From positions 1,674,001 to 1,738,000 of the forward strand of contig NBBA01000007.1 of the NCBI GenBank assembly GCA_002794785.1: DNA of 64,000 nucleotides, read 5' to 3'. This DNA is from Coniferiporia sulphurascens (Eukaryota > Basidiomycota > Agaricomycetes > Hymenochaetales > Hymenochaetaceae). Below the pieces are notes generated by a model. The model saw only the letters and a program-made list of their open reading frames with translations, made no database searches and had not been told where the DNA came from. The translations under genes were made by a program, and so were the position numbers. This document shows, piece after piece, positions 59,325 to 64,000 of this stretch (the first letter of the stretch is position 1; each line of letters opens with the position of its first letter).

Positions 59325-59332
59325 CTTTTATA
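59325..59332 (-). promoter_or_regulatory. TATA box of paralogue I
   Basis: TATAAAAG on the minus strand, 75 bp upstream of the ATG at 59250. An upstream in-frame ATG at 59316 lies so close to the box that it is unlikely to be the start. Confidence 0.7.
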
Positions 59333-61252
59333 GATGATTCATCTGGTTGTGCTTGTTCGTGTTTGTGTCCTGCTAGCAAACCAGAAAGCTGCGGCCATAC
59401 CCCCATTCTCGGACATGAAAGCTCATGGTGTAGCGAGTAATCAAAAATTTGGCTGGTAGGAAGGGTGAAAACGTCCTATATGGAGTATATCGAGTTAGCG
59501 CGCGGAGGAACACAAGAAGGACGGCCTACCAAGGAAAATCAAAGACTCAGGGAAGCTAGTCGATACAATTCACCCCGTATCTCCGCACGTCTGGAATTGA
59601 ATGCTCACAGGAAATAGTAATGCAGGAGCATATTCCGGTCATCCAGTGTAAGAGAATGGGTTATGTAGACAGGTGGTCGACTGCAGCAAAGTTCCATATT
59701 ACCAGAGTTACAGTCCAGAGAAGGCAAGCATTTACAACATGCTTTAACCTGTGTCAGAGCTTGAGTAAAATGCAGATCAGCTACAAACGTGGCACGGATT
59801 CACAGCTTTCTCAAAGGAGAAATTACCGGGGTGGATATAAGAACAGTGGCTCTTCCATCACAGGATGACAACGAAGTGCGCGTCAAAAACCCCTCTAGCT
59901 ACGGCCGAGCCCTACCGCAGGGTAGACACATTGCCGAGAAAGTATCAAGGCCGCCGGATGATCTTTGAAATTCGGAAGACTCGGCACTGAGTTGAAACAA
60001 TTTCAGCAGTTGTACTCAGTCCCGCATCGGGACTGAAAAAGTGATCACCTCTCGGACATAGAGGGGGGCATGACGTTTGATCAGAACCGAACCAAGAACG
60101 GATCCGCCTTCCATGAAAATGTAGATAGGAAGACATTCTGATTGGCTTGAGCGGAGATATGTTTGAAATTTGAAAGAAATATGCCTAAACGAATGAAGTG
60201 CACATTGCAGGCGTGCACTAAGACTTCCAACGGGTGAGAATCCGAGAAAGTAGACTGAATTATTAGTTGTTGTCATGAAGATGATCTCCGGGAGAAAGTC
60301 ATGCCGTTGTAAAGTACACAGTGGTTCTCGAAATGTGGCACGCCTTGTCTACCCTTCCACAAGTCGGCCACGGTTGACATCTCACCAGCAGGATCCAAAA
60401 ACCAGATCACCAAGTGCCTTGCAATTCCTCAGATTCCTGAGACGTGATGATAGGGGAAATGATTTCCTGGTAAGGTATACTGCTGCACAGTCGGGGTGTG
60501 GATGATTGTGAGCTTTGGAAAAGTCATGCCAGTTGGGCTGCGATGAGCACTATGCTTACTATGCTTACTAATACAGGTTTCCAAGCGATTAAATTATGTA
60601 ACACAATCACACGTAAGCGACCGTAGACAGATCTCCTCCAAGAGTCGTCACTCGTCGCGTACACGAAGCCAAATGAAGTTTTTAAGTTCTCCTATATTTA
60701 CAGGGGAATTTGGTACCTTTTCCGGAATCTGTAATTATTTTAAGGTCAGGCGCGGGCGAGGATTAGCCGCAGCTCGCAGGACATAGTACTAGCGCCGGCT
60801 TGAACTCGAAGTTTCCGAAAAGTGAGACTCAAAACAGACACGGTCATACTGTATAATAATACTTGAGCTTGCCGATATCAGTTTGCTGTCTGGGTTTAAG
60901 CTAGACACCAAAGGTCTTCACTCGGTTGTTTCTGTACTCGTTCGCTGTGCAGTGCGCACAACTCTACGACTCAGGATAAGGATTAAACACAAAGACATAT
61001 CACATTCGACAAAGTGTACCGGTACGAAAATATTAACAGGGGCGACTACGGGCGACGCTAGGAAATTGGGTAGACAAAAGAAAGGGTCCGTGCTCTGGGT
61101 AGCATACTCGCTAGGGAAGAATGGGCATGTCTGAAAGAAGTGATGGAATCAGAAACGTAGCTTCAAAGGAAGATGACCGCATGAACTGACATTCTAATCG
61201 ATTGAGTTGAATCACGACGAATAGATCGCAATTGGGCGGCGGGTCGTTGTGT
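59333..61252. other. Intergenic between I and J; no recognisable gene
   Basis: Short open frames only, for example 60275-60505 and 60883-61134, without supporting features. Confidence 0.35.
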
Positions 61253-61592
61253 TCACGCACACGTCTGAGGGAAAATGGTGAGTGAGTTCGTCCACAGGTA
61301 GTTTGGGGTTTAGAGCCGAGGCACGTACGCCAATCGGAAGAGGAACAGGGAGGCTGGCAGTGGCTGGCAGCGACAATGGCGTGCACACCTGTGGGGCGGT
61401 GCAGTTGAGAAGTCCGCCGGAAACGTCGAGGCCTGGAACAGCTCCAAGGATTCCACTCAAGTCGGGGAGGCCGGTAGTGGGAAGTGCGGAGGTCAAACAT
61501 ATGGGGACCGGCAAAGCGCCCAATTGTGGTGACGCGACAGTAACTTTGGCCGCAATGAGGGCGACGAAAAAGGTGAAGGTCTTGCTGAACAT
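61253..61592 (-). CDS. Four-cysteine small secreted protein, paralogue J
   Basis: Exons 61592-61329 and 61264-61253, with a 64-nt intron (GTACGT...CTCAG), give 91 residues. The signal peptide MFSKTFTFFVALIAAKVTVA precedes SPQLGALPVPIC. Cysteines are in PIC, LNC-TAPQV-C and PIG|TCA. The C-x5-C spacing is kept, but the usual GET before the third cysteine reads PQV, the most divergent copy at this motif. An ATG six codons upstream is in frame; MFSK was chosen by homology. Without splicing, a long alternative tail (about 37 residues) would replace TCA. Function unknown. Confidence 0.85.
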
Positions 61593-61697
61593 AGTGTATG
61601 AGTATAGCACGAGAGGGTAGAGAACAAGGTGGTTTGTGTGCTGCTGAGTGACTGAAGGTCTGTGAGGAACTGAGATGTGATGCTCGCTGTTGCGAGC

Positions 61698-61705
61698 CTT
61701 TTATA
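61698..61705 (-). promoter_or_regulatory. TATA box of paralogue J
   Basis: TATAAAAG on the minus strand, 106 bp upstream of the ATG at 61592. Confidence 0.7.
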
Positions 61706-62998
61706 TCCTTTCTAGTGTTTGGTCACACTTTTCACAGTTTGCGTAAATACGAAAAACACATCCCTAGCCTTGAGATACGACAGTGTTGCCCGACCGGCCA
61801 ACAAGGAAGTGCACTGGGTAGAATGATTAGCGAGGTAGAGAGTTACGTTGAAGACACCAAGACTCTTCTGTTGCAGATAATTTCGGTTTAGTGTGCGGAG
61901 CGACGTAGATAGAAGAAAGTCGCTGTATGAGGAAATCGAATTGCCAAGCTGCGGGAGACTCGTATCGCCGCACCCTAAAGTGCATCAGAAGCGTGGAGAA
62001 GTGATTTCGTTTTTGCAAAGCTGCGGAGGAGAACATACTCCAAAATTTAGCGGGTTTATGTATCGTGATCTGAATTTCTCCGTCGACGTTGTGCAAAAGC
62101 AGTGAATCCGATATAACTTGGGTCATGTAGTTCGCACGAACCGCGGAACTAACTTCGGCTGCATTGTACTACTCGGATATCAAGACGTGTGCAGCGCTTC
62201 ACATGCTCGAGGGATCCCTCTAATAGGCCATATCTTGAACGAATTTCTGGCTAGGGCGTGTTGCAAGTGCTGACGGCGGCGGCGATCTAAGGGACGTTGA
62301 GCCTTGACAGTGACTAGTACTGGCGAAAAACGGGACGGAAAAGCAGTGCTCCTGGAGACGAAGGCATAAGATTACTTGGATGATATGGAGGATCTGGTGC
62401 GCCACATGAAGTGTCTGAACCATGCCAGGACTCGGATACGCGTAGTCGCCATAAAAATTACAGCTTTTGCCGATTCATAAACAAAAAAGCTGCTGAGCGC
62501 AAGAAAAGGCAACCGAGTTACTTGCCTCTTTGAGCTTGAATATTCTTACGTCAACAGGACAAACTCCCACGTCTTGATCGCTTCTGTTATCGCGAGCGTC
62601 TCTACTTTTATTTCCTTTTCATTATTTCTTTGTCTGTAGGAGGATGACTTTCCGTAGACTTTCTTTATTATAGTTGTAGTAAATTGGGCCCTATTTGGCA
62701 CCGCAAAAACGTGCCTGATGGATATCGTATTCGCGTCACTATCACACTCAAGTGACCCTATGTGTTTAGGGGCGAGTGCTCACCTATACAGAATCAAAAT
62801 CCCACGCCCACCGGTGAGAGCGACGTTAACGGTTAGTCTTCATCAGTTGGAGCTCTACCGTAGCTGGAGTCCCTGTGTTTTCGCTTGATCTGCCAACGCA
62901 ACGACTGGCCGGGTCCGGGCCGGCTCGCGCTCCGTCACGCTTTCGGTCACACGGGTAACCCCGGGCCCGGTACAACTTGAAATTCATCTTGAACTATA
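61706..62998. other. Intergenic right flank; no recognisable gene
   Basis: No supported gene. 62905-62970 is GC-rich and matches 44155-44215 in inverted orientation. Confidence 0.35.
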
Positions 62999-63653
62999 GG
63001 GACGTTCAAAGTAAACTCAACACGTCGTGTCGTGTCTGTCGGCTACCTTACAGGGAAATTTGTGTAGCAGCTAATGTCAGCACACCATTACTATCATATG
63101 ATCCCTATTACAAAGTCACATTTTCAGACAAAACTTTGGTTTCCAGCCTCCACATCGTGAGTATAGGGTCGAAAAAATCCTTCTGCACTGTTGTACAATA
63201 TATAAATATTTTTTGCCATTTATTCCGGCAAAATTTAGAGATGCCTCCCATTTGAGACAAATTTTTGTTTTCGAAGTGACTTTGTAATAGGGGTCATACG
63301 ATAGTACTGTAATATTAAATGTTACAGGAAGTGTAGCCAAAAAGGGCTGCTGTCTAGCTTCACTTACTTTATTTGTCACCCAAGCTACCCAAGCTGTTTG
63401 GCACTTGACAAAGCCAAGTCTGAGATTATCCCAGCTATCGATTAGCTAATGAATATTCTTTGCTTATATTCACAAGGGGGATTTTACTTCGGCTAAATAA
63501 GTGATTTAAATAAACCAGGCTCACTTCAAAATTTGGTCACCATGACCGCTTGTGACTTGAGGTTAGAAATCAATTGATTATGCGATACACAAATTTCCCT
63601 GTAAGGTAGCTGACAGACATGACACAATGTGTCAAGTTTACTTTGAACATCCC
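62999..63653. mobile_element. 655-bp inverted-repeat element (MITE-like)
   Basis: The arm 62999-63066 (starting GGGACGTTCAAAGTAAAC) is the reverse complement of 63586-63653 at 61 of 68 positions. A second, inner inverted pair around CCCTATTACAAAGTCAC lies at about 63103 and 63275-63292. The interior is AT-rich with no coding capacity. No target-site duplication was recognised at the arm ends, so the true ends may lie slightly outside. Confidence 0.65.
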
Positions 63654-64000
63654 TTATGACTCTACTATTGTGTGATCCCTCTTACAAAAATTTTGTATTT
63701 TGCCCATACAGCACTCAAATTTTAATGGACTCTCTTTTTTTTTTGCATGTTAAATATAATTGAAAATATCTATGTCCAGAATTTTTCTGGATGGTTTTTG
63801 ATAAGCAGGATCTCTCAGAATGAAGGTGCCCCCCTCTTACAAAACTTTGGTCACACTGTCACGAAAATTATTAACACTCCGACTCGGCATTAGGCCGGCA
63901 TTTTCGGCACACAATCGGCATGGATGCCACAGAGATGTGTGGAGAAAAGTGAGAATTATGCAAAATATCCAGCTAAGACAAATGTACTGTAATGGATTAT
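63654..64000. other. AT-rich right edge with CCCTCTTACAAAA repeats
   Basis: The motif CCCTCTTACAAAA(A/C)TTT occurs at about 63679 and 63833, related to the CCCTATTACAAAG units inside the inverted-repeat element. A T run lies near 63737. No gene was found before the window ends. Confidence 0.5.

Noticed and set aside
61593..61610. Upstream in-frame ATG as the start of paralogue J
   Set aside because: It would add six residues before MFSK; all paralogues start at the MFN/MFS/MKF equivalent, so the downstream ATG is preferred.

Overview
The window looks like basidiomycete nuclear DNA, most likely from an Agaricomycete. The genes carry many short introns (about 50-110 nt) with GTRNGT donors. A seven-transmembrane-type protein of the mushroom-specific DUF6533 class is recognisable, and the intergenic space is rich in transposon debris. 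No rRNA, tRNA, CRISPR array or bacterial-style operon was found.

Left part (1-15.4 kb), ordinary gene-bearing DNA: the first 22 codons of a gene leaving the window (minus), a Bem46/ABHD13-type alpha/beta hydrolase (minus, 491-2034), a calcineurin A-type protein phosphatase (minus, 3127-6063), a hydrophobic secreted protein (plus, 7842-8620), a Ser-rich 552-residue protein of unknown function (plus, 11326-13076) and a DUF6533-like membrane protein that may be decaying (plus, 13540-15393). A second unknown, disordered protein lies at 51552-52835 (minus).

Main result: ten paralogous genes for small secreted proteins are scattered from 9.7 to 61.6 kb (A minus; B-G plus; H-J minus). After a signal peptide ending in A(A/S)PQ or similar, every mature protein has exactly four cysteines, with an invariant C-x5-C pair (usually C-x2-GETC) and a last cysteine near the C-terminus. 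Every gene has one phase-0 intron of 56-72 nt placed just after a Gly codon, followed by a tiny exon of 12-24 nt that supplies the fourth cysteine. Every copy has a TATA-type box 70-120 bp upstream of the ATG. I do not recognise the family. It has the look of a lineage-specific, effector-like or surface-active protein family.

The family grew by segmental duplication. B and C sit in about 3.3-kb direct duplicons, A sits in an inverted partial copy, and D, E, F and (more distantly) G share another duplicon type. GC-rich tandem arrays lie downstream of B and F. Mobile DNA is interleaved: a 5.56-kb non-LTR retrotransposon with a perfect 15-bp target-site duplication (32834-38395) but a disabled ORF2, a 249-bp TIR element nested in it with an 8-bp target duplication, two related copies nearby, a 61-bp perfect palindrome at 24520-24580, and an inverted-repeat element at the right end. 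From 43.8 to 48.8 kb and across much of 52.8-64 kb I see no convincing gene apart from H, I and J.
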